The notes under the pieces: model-generated
The model's input: only the letters and a program-made list of their open reading frames with translations
Database searches by the model: none
What the model was told of the DNA's origin: nothing
Origin: Nemertoderma westbladi
Taxonomy: Eukaryota; Xenacoelomorpha; Nemertodermatida; Nemertodermatidae
Length of the DNA stretch: 30,857 bases
NCBI GenBank assembly: GCA_032718475.1
Contig: JAUCBJ010005815.1
Location: 1 to 30,857 of the forward strand
Direction of reading: 5' to 3'
In this document: one piece after another, positions 30,270 to 30,857 of the stretch
Position numbering within the stretch: the stretch's first letter is position 1
Layout of the letters: every line of letters starts with the position of its first letter
Made by a program: the position numbers and the translations under genes

Positions 30270-30440
30270 CTATAAGTCCCCGGTAGACTTCCTACTGCTG
30301 TCATCCTTTATCCCGGAATGCAGTCCGTTATAAACTTGTCCCTCAAACTCTACGTTGTGGCAGTCTGTCTGCTGGATCAGATAATCCTTGATGGTCCACG
30401 CCAGAGACCCCGTCTTCAATTGTGAAAATAGCGCGATCAT
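30270..30440 (-). CDS. Possible coding exon, family not recognised
   Basis: A 56-codon minus-strand frame from ATG at 30440 to TAG at 30270. It is clearly richer in G/C than its surroundings and reads like real protein: SLAWTIKDYLIQQTDCHNV, followed by FEGQVYNGLHSGIKDD. It may be a 3'-terminal exon: an AG acceptor candidate with a pyrimidine stretch precedes it (TTTATTTCAG ending near 30458, or TTGAAG near 30420). The first of these would need a different frame, because a TGA lies between it and the ATG. I cannot name the family. It could be an exon of a further minus-strand gene, or a decayed one. Confidence 0.35.
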   Translation of the reverse strand: MIALFSQLKTGSLAWTIKDYLIQQTDCHNVEFEGQVYNGLHSGIKDDSSRKSTGDL

Positions 30441-30610
30441 CAGAGATCATGTAACTGAAATAAATCATATATATTAATACTTAGCTGAAAAAAATATATA
30501 TATACAAACACATAGCTAGCCATCATCAGAGATTACTTAATTCTGGGAGCCTACCTACCTAATTATATTTAATACTTATATTTTTGATTTTTTATTGAAT
30601 TATATGTTAG

Positions 30611-30760
30611 GGGCCGTGCATAAATGATGTCACGGTCGAAGGGAGAGGGGGGTGGGGGGGGGGGGGGGGGGGGGGGGTGGGTACAATTTTGTGACAATTT
30701 GTGACATGGGGAGGGGGGGGGGGGGGGGGTAGCTATACTTGTAGACGTCACAATAGCACT
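30611..30760. repeat. G-rich dispersed-repeat-like segment
   Basis: Contains CCGTGCATAAATGATGTCAC, then G-runs at 30654-30677 (24 G) and 30713-30729 (17 G) separated by a TTTGTGACAATTTGTGACAT word. GACGTCACA follows at about 30743. The pattern (ATGATGTCAC, G-runs, TTGTGACA, GACGTCAC) resembles a repeat I associate with many invertebrate genomes. That is recollection and has not been checked. The proline-rich minus-strand frame here (30569-30811) is only the complement of the G-runs. Confidence 0.55.
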
Positions 30761-30857
30761 TTGGTGAACAAATAGAATACATAAGACCAACATCAACAGC
30801 CAAAGTGACATATCATTCCAGTACTCGCGGATCGAGGTGATAAAATGTTACTTCTAA

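Noticed and set aside
30569-30811. Proline-rich minus-strand protein with a signal-like N-terminus
   Set aside because: The proline runs are the complement of poly-G tracts and the frame has no other feature.
1-30857. Bacterial-type systems: CRISPR arrays, operons, defence or toxin-antitoxin loci
   Set aside because: The tandem arrays have no spacer structure, and all coding evidence is eukaryotic (introns, LINEs, Gypsy).

Overview
This window is nuclear DNA from an animal: AT-rich, dominated by transposable elements, with split genes and spliceosomal GT/AG introns and no operon-like structure. The mix of CR1-like and RTE-like LINEs, one Ty3/Gypsy LTR element, a tRNA-derived SINE, foldback elements and minisatellites, plus at least twelve copies of the octamer TAGGCCTA, suggests a marine invertebrate. 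An echinoderm or other non-vertebrate deuterostome is my guess; it rests on general impression and cannot be proven from this sequence.

The main host gene is on the minus strand. Four exons (22427-22080, 14761-14593, 7636-7456, 5684-5491) join with perfectly matching codon phases into 297 codons of a CHK kinase-like protein (EcKinase/DUF1679-type, choline/aminoglycoside phosphotransferase fold). The coding sequence is under 0.9 kb but the exons span about 17 kb, because introns 1 and 2 (about 7.3 and 7.0 kb) are packed with repeats. The C-terminal part of the kinase lies left of what I can identify.

Layout, left to right. 1-4338: a 32-bp minisatellite split by a 5'-truncated CR1-like LINE that has an uninterrupted endonuclease-reverse transcriptase frame. 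4339-5490: a small inverted-repeat element and otherwise nothing recognised. 5491-7636: kinase exons 4 and 3, and between them a SINE, a poly-C run and a ~164-bp satellite with an internal inversion. 7903-14450: an RTE-like LINE (minus) split by a nearly full-length CR1-like LINE (plus) with a clear target-site duplication. 14593-14761: kinase exon 2. 14900-18190: two decayed LINEs back to back. 19249-19477: a 21-bp minisatellite with a palindrome in each unit. 19884-22003: G-run, hairpins and a 1.05-kb foldback element with ~380-bp arms. 22080-22427: kinase exon 1, with a perfect 75-bp palindrome just upstream. 23092-23275: a second 3' fragment of the RTE-like LINE. 24047-24132: a probable signal-peptide exon on the plus strand. 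24235-24792: an inverted-repeat element. 25092-29466: a complete but mutated Gypsy element with two LTRs. 30270-30440: a possible minus-strand exon, followed by a G-rich repeat.

No bacterial-type genes, CRISPR arrays or rRNA genes are visible. The biology here is a small host kinase gene kept intact inside a transposon graveyard, with several layers of nested insertion that can be ordered in time.
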